A stretch of 64,000 nucleotides of DNA from Granulicella sp. L46 (GTDB taxonomy: Bacteria > Acidobacteriota > Terriglobia > Terriglobales > Acidobacteriaceae): assembly GCF_009765785.1 (NCBI RefSeq), contig NZ_LMUT01000012.1, forward strand, positions 1,367,239-1,431,238. Direction: 5' to 3'. Below the pieces are notes generated by a model. It was not told the origin of the DNA. It was given only the letters and a program-made list of their open reading frames with translations, and ran no database searches. Below are positions 35,226 through 45,330 of this stretch, piece by piece. Position 1 is the stretch's first letter. Each line of letters opens with the position of its first letter. Made by a program: the position numbers and the translations under genes.

Positions 35226-36815
35226 ATGCCAAACCGTCGTGCCAGCTTCTTCCTCTTTTGCATGGTGTTTGGAATCCAGATGTTCGAATTGCAGGCAGCA
35301 ACCCACGCTCAGGTCCTCACCGCCCAATACAACAACGCTCGCACCGGCGCAGACCTCCACGAGAAAATCCTCAAGCCCTCGAACGTAAACACCCGCACCT
35401 TCGGAAAGCTGTACACGCGCACGGTCGACGGCGATGTTTTCGCCCAACCTCTCTACGTTCCCTCGCTCACAATCCCCGGCCTCGGCAAGCGCAACGTAGT
35501 CTTCGCCGCCACCGAGCACGACAGCGTCTACGCCTTCGACGCAAACAGCACGCGCGACACCCCACTCTGGAAGACATCCTTCATCGACCCCGAGCACGGC
35601 ACAACACCCTTGTCCGACCGCGACGTACAGTGCCCCTTCATCACCCCCGAAGTAGGCATCACCCCAACACCCGTCATCGACCCAACCACCCGCACCATGT
35701 ACGTGCTAGCCCGCACCAAAGAGCACGGCGTCTTCGTACAAAAGCTGCATGCCCTCGACATCACCACCGGCAAGGAACGCCCCAACAGTCCCGTCATCAT
35801 CACAGCAACGATCCCCGGCAAAGGCGACGGCTCCATCGACGGCAAGGTCACCTTCGACGCACAGAAAGAAAATCCCCGCGCCGCGCTCCTGCTTCTCAAC
35901 GGCGAAATCTACCTCACTTGGGCCTCGTCCTGTGACGTCGCTCCCTATCATGGCTGGGTGATGGCCTACGATGCCCACACCCTCCACCAACACGCCGTCC
36001 TCAATACCTCACCCGACGGCGACGACGCTGGCATCTGGCAGTCCGACGCAGGCCCCGCCGCTGATGACGCAGGTAACATCTACGTCGCCACAGGCAATGG
36101 AAACTTCAACGCAAACAAACAGGGCGGCCGCAACTTCGGCGACACCCTCCTGAAGCTGCACCTCGACGGATCCAACCTCGTCATCCGCGACTATTTCACT
36201 CCGTCCAACCAGAAAGTCATGGACGCCCACGATTGGGACCTCGGCAGCCAGGGCCCCGTTCTCCTTGCGCCCCAGCCCGGCCCGCATCCGAATCTACTGG
36301 TCCTCGCAGGCAAAGAAGGCAAGCTCTACCTCCTCGATCGCGACCACCTGGGCAAGTTCCACGAAGGCTCCGACCCCCAGGTCCTGCAATCCATCAAAAC
36401 CAAGGACGCCTACGGAGCAGCGGCCTATTGGAACGGCAACGTCTACTTCACCGATCGAAGCGACATCACCCGCCAGTTCGCGCTGCTGAACGGTCTCCTC
36501 ACAGAGAAAGCCGCAACAACGCTCATGCCCTCTCCCGCAGCCACGCCCATCGTCTCAGCCGACGGCAACGCAGACGCGATCCTGTGGGTAGCCTCCACCA
36601 AAGAGTGGGACGAGACGCAGATCGACCGGGCCGCCATCCTCCACGCCTACGACGCCACCGGCATCACCCACGAGCTCTACAACAGCGAACAGAACAGCGC
36701 CCGAGACCGAGGCGACAACACCGTTCGTTTCGCCATCCCCACCATCGCCGACGGCCGCGTTTACCTCGGTACCCGTGGCCACGTCGACGTCTACGGCCTC
36801 TTGCCCCAGAAATAA
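35226..36815 (+). CDS. Exported PQQ-repeat-like beta-propeller protein
   Basis: 529 residues from the ATG of MPNRRASFFLFCMVFG, which begins a plausible signal peptide ending at ATHAQ; an ATG nine codons earlier is possible. QYNNARTGADLHEKILKPSNV is a common opening in acidobacterial secreted proteins. The body has repeating blades: FAQPLYVPSLT, VVFAATEHDSVYAFDA, LFVLAGKEGKLYLLDRD and GRVYLGTRGHVDVYG. This fits an eight-bladed quinoprotein-type propeller, though no PQQ-binding residues could be placed. It may bind or scaffold rather than oxidise. Located in the periplasm or outside. Confidence 0.85.
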   Translation: MPNRRASFFLFCMVFGIQMFELQAATHAQVLTAQYNNARTGADLHEKILKPSNVNTRTFGKLYTRTVDGDVFAQPLYVPSLTIPGLGKRNVVFAATEHDSVYAFDANSTRDTPLWKTSFIDPEHGTTPLSDRDVQCPFITPEVGITPTPVIDPTTRTMYVLARTKEHGVFVQKLHALDITTGKERPNSPVIITATIPGKGDGSIDGKVTFDAQKENPRAALLLLNGEIYLTWASSCDVAPYHGWVMAYDAHTLHQHAVLNTSPDGDDAGIWQSDAGPAADDAGNIYVATGNGNFNANKQGGRNFGDTLLKLHLDGSNLVIRDYFTPSNQKVMDAHDWDLGSQGPVLLAPQPGPHPNLLVLAGKEGKLYLLDRDHLGKFHEGSDPQVLQSIKTKDAYGAAAYWNGNVYFTDRSDITRQFALLNGLLTEKAATTLMPSPAATPIVSADGNADAILWVASTKEWDETQIDRAAILHAYDATGITHELYNSEQNSARDRGDNTVRFAIPTIADGRVYLGTRGHVDVYGLLPQK

Positions 36816-36833
36816 AGCATCCCACGCAACACG

Positions 36834-37925
<1,092 letters not shown>

Positions 37926-38022
37926 GGGAACTCCACCAAAAGGCTTCGCATTCAACCAGCACGCCTGCTCTGCATTGTAGTAGTCCCGGCCGCGCGAAGC
38001 TAAACCCAATCGCCCGCCGGCA

Positions 38023-38442
38023 TCACCAGGTGTTATACGTCGTCCCATCACTCGCCAACGCCTGCGATCCCGAGTGCACATCGTCCATCCCACCCTGCGT
38101 CTCATTAATATCCGTCATGGTGTCCGACATCCCCGTGATCCATGTTTCATTACTGCTCGTAATCGGATCCACCGGGATCGACTTCAGATACCCCGCCTGC
38201 ACCAGATCGTCCAGCGTCTCCGGAGCCTTTTCTTTGTCCACCGTATAGCTGTCGATCGCCGTCCGCATCGTATGCAGATCTTCCCGGAGCGTAGCTTCCT
38301 TCGCTCTCTGCAGCGTCCGCACATAAATTGGAATCGCAATCGTCGCCAGGATCATAATGATCGCCATAACGATCATCAGCTCGACGAGCGTAAACCCGCC
38401 CTCGCCCGACTTCCTAACCCGCATTGTTCCAATCCCAGCCAT
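38023..38442 (-). CDS. Type II secretion pseudopilin, GspG-like
   Basis: 139 residues. The prepilin cleavage site is GEGGFTLVELMIVMAI with Glu5 of the mature pilin, followed by the long hydrophobic helix and NKEATLREDLHTMRTAIDSY-like helix continuation. The C-terminal half has SIPVDPITSSN and the ending DGTTYNTW, which is shared with the next upstream gene. GspG forms the pseudopilus shaft pushing substrates through the secretin. The GspG calcium-loop DPWG form is not obvious. The start has GGAG four bases upstream; a later ATG (MRVRKSG) is possible. Confidence 0.88.
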   Translation of the reverse strand: MAGIGTMRVRKSGEGGFTLVELMIVMAIIMILATIAIPIYVRTLQRAKEATLREDLHTMRTAIDSYTVDKEKAPETLDDLVQAGYLKSIPVDPITSSNETWITGMSDTMTDINETQGGMDDVHSGSQALASDGTTYNTW

Positions 38443-38493
38443 TCGACTCCGCCAACAAATCCCTGCGACTTGATTCCTATTTCCGAGACTTCA

Positions 38494-39003
38494 TCACCAG
38501 GTGTTGTACTTCGTTCCGTCCAGCGCCGTTCCTTGGCTCTTGCTATAGACGTCGTACACATCCTGCCCGCCAAAACTATCCGAATCAGGCGGATCCTGAT
38601 TCGATCGCAATCCCCAATCCGTAGTGCCCGACATCGGGTCCACGGGAATCGCCCGCAAAAACCGCATCTTCTTGTCCTTCACATCCACGCCGTTTACCAG
38701 CGTCTGCAAATCCGGTGGATAGTTGTTCGAGTCCGCCTTAGTCTGAATTCCACCCAGATCCGCAACGTCCTTGTACATATCGATCGCCCGGCGCATCTCC
38801 CAAAGATCAGCCCGCAACTGCCGCTCCTTGGTTCGCTTCACCTCAAACTTCACCGCCGGAATTGCCGCCGTCGCGAGTACCGAAAGAATGGCGAGAACGA
38901 TGATCAACTCCATCAGAGAGACGCCACGTTCTCCGCTGCGCACCCGCGACCGCAGTCGCTCCGTGCCGCATTCCCTGGCGTCGGACTCTCTCTGGTCGAC
39001 CAT
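38494..39003 (-). CDS. Type II secretion pseudopilin, second GspG-like
   Basis: 169 residues with an unusually long basic leader (about 27 residues) before ERGVSLMELIIVLAIL. The cleavage Gly and Glu5 are present, with Val in place of the usual Phe after the Gly. Mature protein: FEVKRTKERQLRADLWEMRRAIDMYKD, PVDPMSGTTDWG and a DGTKYNTW end like that of the neighbour. Excellent ribosome site GGAGGGAAG. Both pseudopilins follow the secretin gene in one direction, with about 30-50-nt gaps, so a single operon is likely. Confidence 0.88.
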   Translation of the reverse strand: MVDQRESDARECGTERLRSRVRSGERGVSLMELIIVLAILSVLATAAIPAVKFEVKRTKERQLRADLWEMRRAIDMYKDVADLGGIQTKADSNNYPPDLQTLVNGVDVKDKKMRFLRAIPVDPMSGTTDWGLRSNQDPPDSDSFGGQDVYDVYSKSQGTALDGTKYNTW

Positions 39004-39033
39004 CTTCCCTCCTTCCTTCGACGCCCCCGATCT

Positions 39034-41745
39034 TTATTTGACGTGCACGACACCCTGGTTGCCAACCGACACAATCCGGTTCTGCTGGCTGTCCCTGGTT
39101 CCAATCCGCGTTAGCGCCAGCGTCGAATCACCCGTGCCAATCGCCTTGAACGTCAACGTGCAGATCGATCCCTGCCCATCGACACCCTTCGTCCCCGGCG
39201 GCCGCGTCGCCGAGATCGTTACGGCTCCGTTGCCCTCATCGCGATGTACCAGCGCCACGGACTGTCCGTCCTTGCCCAGCAGATCGCCAGCATCCACATT
39301 CACGAGCGACAGCACCTTGGGATCGAACTGTATCTGCAGCGGCACAGCAAACAGATCATGTGCATTCTGCGCAACAATCGACACCTGGAACGTCGCACCA
39401 ACCGTCTGATTCGTGCTGCCCGGCGTTACCGCCAGCGTCAGCGGCGTTGCAGACATCGTCCCGTCCGGCGACATATGCATGTTGGCCATCGTCGCCGGCG
39501 TCACCGGCTTGCTATCCGCCGCCATCTTCGCAATCATCGACGAGGCCGCATTCGCCGCCGAGGTCTTCGGCAACGAGTTTGCCGCTGGCGCTCCCTCCGA
39601 GCTCTCCACCGTCACTGGTGTGCCCGGTGCCTTGCGCAGCAACTCCACCGATTGGCTTGTGCCCGTGTAAATCGCCCGCGTATTCTCGTCCGTCAAAATC
39701 GACTCGCGCACAATATGCGGAATAATCAGGAACACGATATCGTCGCTCGACTGCGTCTTGTCCGTGCTCGCGAAGAAGTACTTCAGAATTGGCAACTCTC
39801 CCAATCCCGGCGTTCCGTTCACGTTCTTCGAGTCCTGCACCTGCATCAGCCCTGCCAGCAACGCCGGCTCGCCGTCCTTCAGCTGAATCACCTGGTCCGC
39901 AACCCGCTGCGAGATGATCGGCTCCTGCACACCCGAAATCGTCACCGTGTTGCTTTGCGCCGACACCTCGACCTTCAGCTTCAGCGAGATCTCGCCGTCA
40001 TAATGCACCGTCGGCGTCATATCGATGTTCACGCCCACATCGAGGTACGTGAACTGCGTCTGTACTCCCAGCGACGCAGTCGTAATCGCCGTACCCGCCG
40101 AGTACGATCCCGTAGCAATCGGGATCTTCGATCCAATCTTCAGGGTCGAATGCTGGCCATCGGTCGCACGTATGCGCGGGTTTTGCAGAATGCGCGTGTC
40201 CGAGTCAGCCAGCAGCGCATTCACCGTTCCGCCGCCCACAGTCACCGCGAAGTTCGTCGCATTCAAATTGCCCAGCGTGTTCAGCGTCAGGCCGGAAGTC
40301 GTCGTCGACGAGCCGCCGGCCGCCGTCGTCGTCGAGGTCGTCGTAATATTCGCATTGCTGTACTGCGGCGTCAGGCCAAAACTCGTGGGCAGCGTGATAC
40401 CGATGTCCCTCTCCAGCGACCGGCTCACTTCCAGCTCCGCCACATCCACCACAACCTCTGGCTTGGTGCGATCGAGGTCATTAATAATCTTTTCCGCCAG
40501 GATCAGCTCGTCCGGCGTTCCACGAATAATCAGTGCGTTCTGACTCGCCACCAAATAAATCTTCAGCCCCGGATCCAGCAAATTGCGGATCGCCACCATA
40601 ATCTCGTTCGCGTCATTCTGCTGCGACACGTTGGTCAAATAAAACGTCTGCACCGCCAGGTCATCGACCTCTGTCCGTTTCGCCCGCGTATTCTGCGCCA
40701 CAAAAATCGTGTTGCTCGTCACCGGTTTCCAGAACGTCCCACTCAGCACACCAACAATGTGCAGCGCCTGCTCCAGCGATACATCATTCAAATCCACCGG
40801 GATCCGCTTCGGCACATACTCCGGATCGAAGATCACGTTCAGACCCGCCGCCCTGCAGATCGCCTGGTACACCACCTCGGTATCTTGCTGCGCCATGTGC
40901 AGCGTCAGCGGGTCGTCCGACACCGGCTGTAGCGTCACTGGCCCACCCAGTGTCGAGATCTCGCTCTGCATCTGTCGTTGATACGGCGTCTCTTCCCCCA
41001 TCCCCGGCACCAACGGTTTTCCCGGTGAACCCCCTGCCGCCCCTCCGGCTTGCCCCGGCGCACCGGCCGGCCCGCTGTTTGACCCCGATCGCTTCTCCAT
41101 GACCTGCAGCTCTTGCGCCGCCGCCTGGTTGCCCGGATCGATCTGCAACGCCCGCGCAAATTCGTTGATCGCGCCGTCCACGTCGCCCGACTGCCGCAAT
41201 ACCCGGCCCCGATCCACATGCATGTTCGCTGCCTTGAAGCGCATGGTCTCGAAGCTCGTCCGGTACTGCAAATCATTCGGTTTCTTCAGATGTGCCTGGC
41301 GATAATCCTCGAACGCCGCATCGTAGTCATCGCGCGCCTCGGCCTGCTGCCCCTTCTTATTCCACGCGCTCGCCGACTGCGCATGCGCACTGCTCACCGC
41401 CATGCCGGAAAACAGCATCACGCCCAGCATCCACGCCATCGGTACCGCTTCCAGCCGTCGCCGGCGAGCCCGCAACGCTTCCCCGCAAAAAGCGACCCAG
41501 AGCCCCATCATGCTTCGCCGTACGCTTCGATAGATTCCGTCCACTGGCCGTTCCTGCATGCGTGCAACCCGCTCCCCTGCAATCCGATACAAGATGCCTC
41601 GGACACCGGTCTCCCACCCCCGTCCGGCCATCACCCGCGTCCCGTTTTCTGGGCAAATCGGATCGGCCATTGCTGAGGTTTCGAGCGGTTGATCGGGCTC
41701 GTTTGATGATACAGCCATTATCCGTCGCTTCACTAGTCTCTCCAC
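39034..41745 (-). CDS. Secretin (GspD-like) with N-terminal TPR region and C-terminal cohesin domain
   Basis: 903 residues from a GTG; later starts up to residue 80 are possible because the hydrophobic leader AWMLGVMLFSGMAVSSAHA begins only near residue 104. After it come two or three TPR-like helices (YDAAFEDYRQAHLKKPND, VDGAINEFARALQIDPGN), an N0/STN-type domain, N1 (NALIIRGTPDELILAEKII) and the secretin barrel (VEVSAQSNTVTISGVQEPIISQRV, GLMQVQDSKN, PILKYFFASTD). From about residue 760 a cohesin-like beta-sandwich is fused (FQVSIVAQNAHDLFAVPLQI). It forms the outer-membrane gate of type II secretion; the added domain suggests surface or substrate binding. Confidence 0.9.
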   Translation of the reverse strand: MERLVKRRIMAVSSNEPDQPLETSAMADPICPENGTRVMAGRGWETGVRGILYRIAGERVARMQERPVDGIYRSVRRSMMGLWVAFCGEALRARRRRLEAVPMAWMLGVMLFSGMAVSSAHAQSASAWNKKGQQAEARDDYDAAFEDYRQAHLKKPNDLQYRTSFETMRFKAANMHVDRGRVLRQSGDVDGAINEFARALQIDPGNQAAAQELQVMEKRSGSNSGPAGAPGQAGGAAGGSPGKPLVPGMGEETPYQRQMQSEISTLGGPVTLQPVSDDPLTLHMAQQDTEVVYQAICRAAGLNVIFDPEYVPKRIPVDLNDVSLEQALHIVGVLSGTFWKPVTSNTIFVAQNTRAKRTEVDDLAVQTFYLTNVSQQNDANEIMVAIRNLLDPGLKIYLVASQNALIIRGTPDELILAEKIINDLDRTKPEVVVDVAELEVSRSLERDIGITLPTSFGLTPQYSNANITTTSTTTAAGGSSTTTSGLTLNTLGNLNATNFAVTVGGGTVNALLADSDTRILQNPRIRATDGQHSTLKIGSKIPIATGSYSAGTAITTASLGVQTQFTYLDVGVNIDMTPTVHYDGEISLKLKVEVSAQSNTVTISGVQEPIISQRVADQVIQLKDGEPALLAGLMQVQDSKNVNGTPGLGELPILKYFFASTDKTQSSDDIVFLIIPHIVRESILTDENTRAIYTGTSQSVELLRKAPGTPVTVESSEGAPAANSLPKTSAANAASSMIAKMAADSKPVTPATMANMHMSPDGTMSATPLTLAVTPGSTNQTVGATFQVSIVAQNAHDLFAVPLQIQFDPKVLSLVNVDAGDLLGKDGQSVALVHRDEGNGAVTISATRPPGTKGVDGQGSICTLTFKAIGTGDSTLALTRIGTRDSQQNRIVSVGNQGVVHVK

Positions 41746-41971
41746 TCCAAACCTGCTGCCGTTACCCGTCCGCGGAGAGCTTCCTTCGTCCCTCGCAGCG
41801 ATCCTGCTCCCTCACGCCATGCACGCCTGCATCAGCGCCCAAAGCCACGAAGTTGAGTCCCAGCACCTTCGCCCGCATCTATCCTCTTGATACCATCACC
41901 TACGGGCCTATCTGCTAGCATCACACTCTTGGACGTATCACCGTCCATTTCGTAGCCAGCAGTAACCGAAT

Positions 41972-42010
41972 CCTAATCATTAGGCCTAATTCTGTCCCCT
42001 AATCCTTAGC
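41972..42010. repeat. Three tandem 13-bp repeats before smpB
   Basis: CCTAATCATTAGG, CCTAATTCTGTCC and CCTAATCCTTAGC stand head to tail at exactly 13-bp steps. The first is itself a perfect inverted repeat. They lie just upstream of smpB and about 230 bp from the secretin start, within an otherwise featureless intergenic region (41746-42021), and could be a regulator-binding array. Confidence 0.6.
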
Positions 42011-42021
42011 CCCTGTCCTTT

Positions 42022-42561
42022 ATGCCCCGCTCGCTCTCCAATCCGACCGTTCCCGCCCCACCCAAGCCCTCCGCCAAGGAGAAGGATCGCGATCCCGTGG
42101 CCGCCGGCAAGCGCGATGCTGCCTTCAACCGCTCGGCCAGCTTCAACTACTTCCTTTCCGACCGCTTCGAGTGCGGCGTAGCCCTCCGCGGTACAGAGGT
42201 CAAGTCCATCCGCGAAGGCAAAGCCAATCTCAAAGACGCCTACGGCCTCCTCAAGGACGGCGAGGCCTTCCTCCTCAACGCCCACATCGGCCCGTTCTCG
42301 CACGGCAACGCCATGAACCACGAAGCGTTACGTACCCGGAAACTCCTGCTCCACAAAAAAGAGATTGAAAAACTCGAAGGTTTGACGAAGCAAAAAGGCT
42401 ACACCCTCATCCCCGTCAAACTTTATTTCAAGAACGGCCGCGTCAAGTGCGAAATCGCTCTAGCCAAAGGCAAGCAGGACTGGGACAAGCGCGCCACCGA
42501 ACGTGCCCGCGAAGGCGACAAAGAAGCCAAAGCCGCCATAGCCCGCTCCCAGCGCACCTAG
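42022..42561 (+). CDS. smpB: SsrA-binding protein SmpB
   Basis: 179 residues, longer than the usual 150-160 through an N-terminal Pro/Lys-rich extension of about 25 residues. Core motifs are intact: NRSASFNYFLSDRFECGVALRGTEVKSIREGKANL, AHIGPFSHGN, RKLLLHKKEI, and GYTLIPVKLYFKNGRVKCEIALAKGKQDWDKR with the basic tail. It binds tmRNA and helps it enter stalled ribosomes for trans-translation. The tmRNA gene itself is not in the window. The tandem repeats just upstream may control it. Confidence 0.95.
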   Translation: MPRSLSNPTVPAPPKPSAKEKDRDPVAAGKRDAAFNRSASFNYFLSDRFECGVALRGTEVKSIREGKANLKDAYGLLKDGEAFLLNAHIGPFSHGNAMNHEALRTRKLLLHKKEIEKLEGLTKQKGYTLIPVKLYFKNGRVKCEIALAKGKQDWDKRATERAREGDKEAKAAIARSQRT

Positions 42562-42585
42562 CCACCACCAGCCTGCTTTTCGTCG

Positions 42586-42720
42586 TCATCCTGGCCCTGA
42601 GCTTGCCGAAGGGGAAGGATCCCTGCCTTCGCCTCCGCTTTTGCCGTTGTTCTTGCCCTTGCCTTTCTGTCTGTCATTCCGAGCGCAGCGAGGAACCTGC
42701 TTCCCGAGCGCAGCGCGCCC
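42586..42720. repeat. REP-like intergenic repeat region
   Basis: Between smpB and the next gene are GTCATCCTGGCCCTGAGC-type and GTCATTCCGAGCGCAGCGAG-type sequences; GAGCGCAGCG recurs at 42681 and 42706. Such 'CATTCCGAGCGNAGCGAGG' elements are widespread short dispersed repeats in bacterial genomes of this kind. No gene was seen in this stretch. Confidence 0.5.
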
Positions 42721-42787
42721 GTTCTTGCCTTTCGCTAAAAGCTAGAAGCTGCCATCAACCTCCCCGTGCTAGGATTCCCCCAATCCC

Positions 42788-43432
42788 ATGAGCCCCCTCA
42801 CAACCACCCTCGCCCTGCTCCTCGCCGCGGCCCTACCCCAATCCACCGCCACACCGAGCAACCCCACCGCCACCTTCCATAGCGACGCCCTGCACCTCGA
42901 TTACACCTACAGCAGCTTATTCAAAGCCCTGCCCGCCGTCGCCGACCAGACCCTTCAGTCCGAGAAAGATAAGGCCACCGGCGCGGTAGCCAAAGCCGCG
43001 GTAACCTGCATCTCGCTGCCACTCACCGCCACCGACTCCACCAACGGATTCCGCATGATCAGCATCATGCGCCTCGACGGCACCTGCCTCGGCCGCCCCA
43101 CCACCTCCGGCGAACTCGCCGCGCTCGCCACCACTTCCCTCACAGACTCTCTCAAGCGTTTTGGCGATCCGCAGATCGGCAGCACTGCCTACTTTCAGAT
43201 CGCCGATCATTCCGCTGCCGTCCTCTCCGGTTCAGTAAGGTCTGAAAAGTATGGCACCGCCTTCTACGGGACGGTAAGTTGTCTCATCCAGGGCACCGAC
43301 GCCGTCTGCTGGGAGTTCATGGCCAGCAAGTGCTCCGCACTCCCTGAACTCCTGGCCTACCCCATCCAGTTCGAAGGCCAACCCGCCCAACCCCTCATCC
43401 CAGCCAAGTTCGCCCAGGCCTGCAATCCCTGA
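42788..43432 (+). CDS. Exported hypothetical protein
   Basis: 214 residues with a signal peptide (TTTLALLLAAALPQSTA). The mature part has YSSLFKALPAVADQTLQSEK, then strands such as RMISIMRLDGTCLG, VLSGSVRSEKYGTAFYGTVSCLI and VCWEFMASKC, with four Cys that could pair as disulphides. Similar small exported proteins are frequent in Acidobacteriota, but I recognise no named domain. It stands alone between repeats and a convergent NTF2-like gene. Confidence 0.72.
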   Translation: MSPLTTTLALLLAAALPQSTATPSNPTATFHSDALHLDYTYSSLFKALPAVADQTLQSEKDKATGAVAKAAVTCISLPLTATDSTNGFRMISIMRLDGTCLGRPTTSGELAALATTSLTDSLKRFGDPQIGSTAYFQIADHSAAVLSGSVRSEKYGTAFYGTVSCLIQGTDAVCWEFMASKCSALPELLAYPIQFEGQPAQPLIPAKFAQACNP

Positions 43433-43465
43433 CGCCGCCGCTGGCCTACTCGGTCGCCCCTGGCC

Positions 43466-43849
43466 TTACTGGTCGTAGTTCGCCCACACCCCGCGGATCT
43501 TTCCCGCCTCGCTTATCAACATCACCTCCGCGGTCTTGCTGCCGCGAACATTATTCACATACGAGATCACGATCGTCTCTATCCCCCAAAGCGTCTCCAC
43601 CAGCTCAAATCGCAGATGCGGATACGCCTTCAGGCCCAGCTCGAAGTACTCCCGCAGCGCAGCCTTGCCGCGCACCCTTCCATCTCCCTGCAGCAGCTTC
43701 ACCGCGACCGGCGAGCGCAGTTCCACATCCTCTTCGTAGTGCGTCAGGATGAGTTCCAGATCGTGGCTGTTCCACGCCGCAATCCATTCCTCGGCAAACG
43801 CACGCGCAAAGCCAGCTTGTAACGGAAAGATCGAGTCATTCAGATCCAT
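43466..43849 (-). CDS. NTF2-like (SnoaL-type) protein
   Basis: 127 residues with the cone-shaped NTF2 fold. AFAEEWIAAWNSHDLELILTHYEEDVELRSPVA is the classic opening helix-loop, followed by GKAALREYFELGLKAYPHLRFEL and ending in a strand pair. Members are ketosteroid-isomerase-like enzymes or binding proteins; the pocket residues do not fix a reaction. It lies 9 nt after the methyltransferase gene in the same direction and so probably shares its transcript. Confidence 0.87.
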   Translation of the reverse strand: MDLNDSIFPLQAGFARAFAEEWIAAWNSHDLELILTHYEEDVELRSPVAVKLLQGDGRVRGKAALREYFELGLKAYPHLRFELVETLWGIETIVISYVNNVRGSKTAEVMLISEAGKIRGVWANYDQ

Positions 43850-43858
43850 AGTCGCTCC

Positions 43859-44680
43859 CTAGCGCCGCCGCGCCACAACTTCTAGATACTCATTCTTCAC
43901 CAGCGTCCGCTCTTCCGGATTCTCCGCCACATTCGCTCCCGTCCACAATTCCAGCGCCTCAGCGAACTTCGCCTGCCCCGCCTCATCCAGCCGCCCAAAC
44001 GCCATCTGCGTCGGCCCAAAATACTTGCGGAAGAATGCCACCGCCCCCGCAGCATTCACCGGCATATCAAAATCAACCGGAATCAGCTCCGTCCGAATCG
44101 CATCGAACTTCTCCCCGAGCCGCTCACGCACGGTCACCTCATCACCCCACAACACGGGCGCCACCAGCCCCGGCGGCGGAGGCGCGTGCATGCTTCCCAC
44201 CTTGAACATCTTGCCCGTAAAACTCGCCGGATTCCAATTCGCCATCGCCAGCAATCCACCCGGCTTCAATACCCTTGCCAACTCCGAAGCCACCACCTCC
44301 GGCCGCGGCGCAAACATCGCCCCGAACATCGTCACCACCGCGTCAAACGAACCATCGGCATACGGCAACTGCTCTGCATCCCCCTCATCGAACTTCACGG
44401 CCAATCCCTCCGCAGCCGCACGCTCGCGCCCCTGCACAAGGAGATTGGTCGCAATGTCCACGCCCGTCACCACCGCCCCCATTCGCGACAGCGGCAACGC
44501 CGCATTCCCCGTTCCACACGCGACATCCAGCACCCGCATCCCTGGCACAATCGGCAACCGCTCCACAAACGTTTCGGCTGCCCCTGAAACGGTCTTTGCG
44601 ACCACCCCGAAATCTCCCGCCATCCAGGTCGCGCGCATCGACGCCTTGATCTGTTCCATCGGTAGTCCGGAACTCGCCAT
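43859..44680 (-). CDS. Class I SAM-dependent methyltransferase
   Basis: 273 residues. The SAM-binding motif MRVLDVACGTGNAALPL is followed by VTGVDIATNLL, VKFDEGDAEQLPYADGSFD and the post-motif VTMFGAMFAPRPEVVASELARVLKPGGLLAMANW. This is the UbiE/COQ5-like Methyltransf_11 layout. A C-terminal subdomain may bind the substrate, which is unknown. Neighbours downstream are NTF2-like; upstream are AHSA1 and ArsR genes in the same orientation after a 167-bp gap that holds no visible gene. Confidence 0.9.
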   Translation of the reverse strand: MASSGLPMEQIKASMRATWMAGDFGVVAKTVSGAAETFVERLPIVPGMRVLDVACGTGNAALPLSRMGAVVTGVDIATNLLVQGRERAAAEGLAVKFDEGDAEQLPYADGSFDAVVTMFGAMFAPRPEVVASELARVLKPGGLLAMANWNPASFTGKMFKVGSMHAPPPPGLVAPVLWGDEVTVRERLGEKFDAIRTELIPVDFDMPVNAAGAVAFFRKYFGPTQMAFGRLDEAGQAKFAEALELWTGANVAENPEERTLVKNEYLEVVARRR

Positions 44681-44847
44681 AACCAGCTCTCCCTAAATGA
44701 CTTTCCACCACAATCCTTCACAGCCTCAATGAAGTCAAGCCAAAACTTCCTCGCCCGCATGCCACCGCCAGGACCCACGGCTCGACCTAAGCCGGCACAG
44801 GCCATCGCCCTGGATCAAACCGCCCACGTGCGCCCTGCCCTCACCGC

Positions 44848-45330
44848 TCAGATCATCCCCTCCAGCCGCACGTAGCTCGCTTCCATTCCCCGCTCCATCC
44901 CGGAAGCCAACATCATCGCACGCGTCTGCACATCGGGCAGCGTCATCCGCATCGTCATCAACGTTCCCGCACCGTCTTTATCGAACCGCGTCTCAACCTG
45001 ATTGTCAGGAGTCGGATCCGGTATGTGCATTCGCTCCACGTGAACAATCCGGTGTTCCGGCCCCATCTCCAGGATCTCGCCCGTAATGAAAAACCCCTTA
45101 CTCCCATCAACCTTCGTCCACTCGTAGCGAATCTTCCCACCGGGCCTCCCCTCGTAGATGCAGACCGGCATCACCCATCCCTCCGGCCCCAGCAGCCATT
45201 GCTGGATCAACTTCGGATCCGTGTGCGCCCGATACACCGCTTCAGGAGAAGCGGCGAACCGCCTCGTTACGATTACGTGAGTCTCACCTTCCGTCTCCAG
45301 CGTCATTTTGTTCAGCGTCGATTTGCTCAT
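44848..45330 (-). CDS. AHSA1/SRPBCC-family protein
   Basis: 160 residues of START-like helix-grip fold. VTRRFAASPEAVYRAHTDPKLIQQWLLGPEGW is the family's opening, then YEGRPGGKIRYEW and the acid-rich middle strands, ending in the long amphipathic helix RAMMLASGMERGMEASYVRL. Such proteins bind small hydrophobic molecules and commonly pair with an ArsR regulator. Here the start overlaps the regulator's stop (ATGA), so the two are translated together. Confidence 0.9.
   Translation of the reverse strand: MSKSTLNKMTLETEGETHVIVTRRFAASPEAVYRAHTDPKLIQQWLLGPEGWVMPVCIYEGRPGGKIRYEWTKVDGSKGFFITGEILEMGPEHRIVHVERMHIPDPTPDNQVETRFDKDGAGTLMTMRMTLPDVQTRAMMLASGMERGMEASYVRLEGMI

Noticed and set aside
34052-35935. 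627-codon plus-strand frame rich in Arg, His and Pro
   Set aside because: It covers the peptidase, queF and PQQ-like genes in a wrong frame; no domain or ribosome site.
39244-40932. 562-codon plus-strand reading frame rich in Arg and His
   Set aside because: It lies antisense to the secretin gene; composition is an artefact of high G+C and the opposite frame has clear domains.
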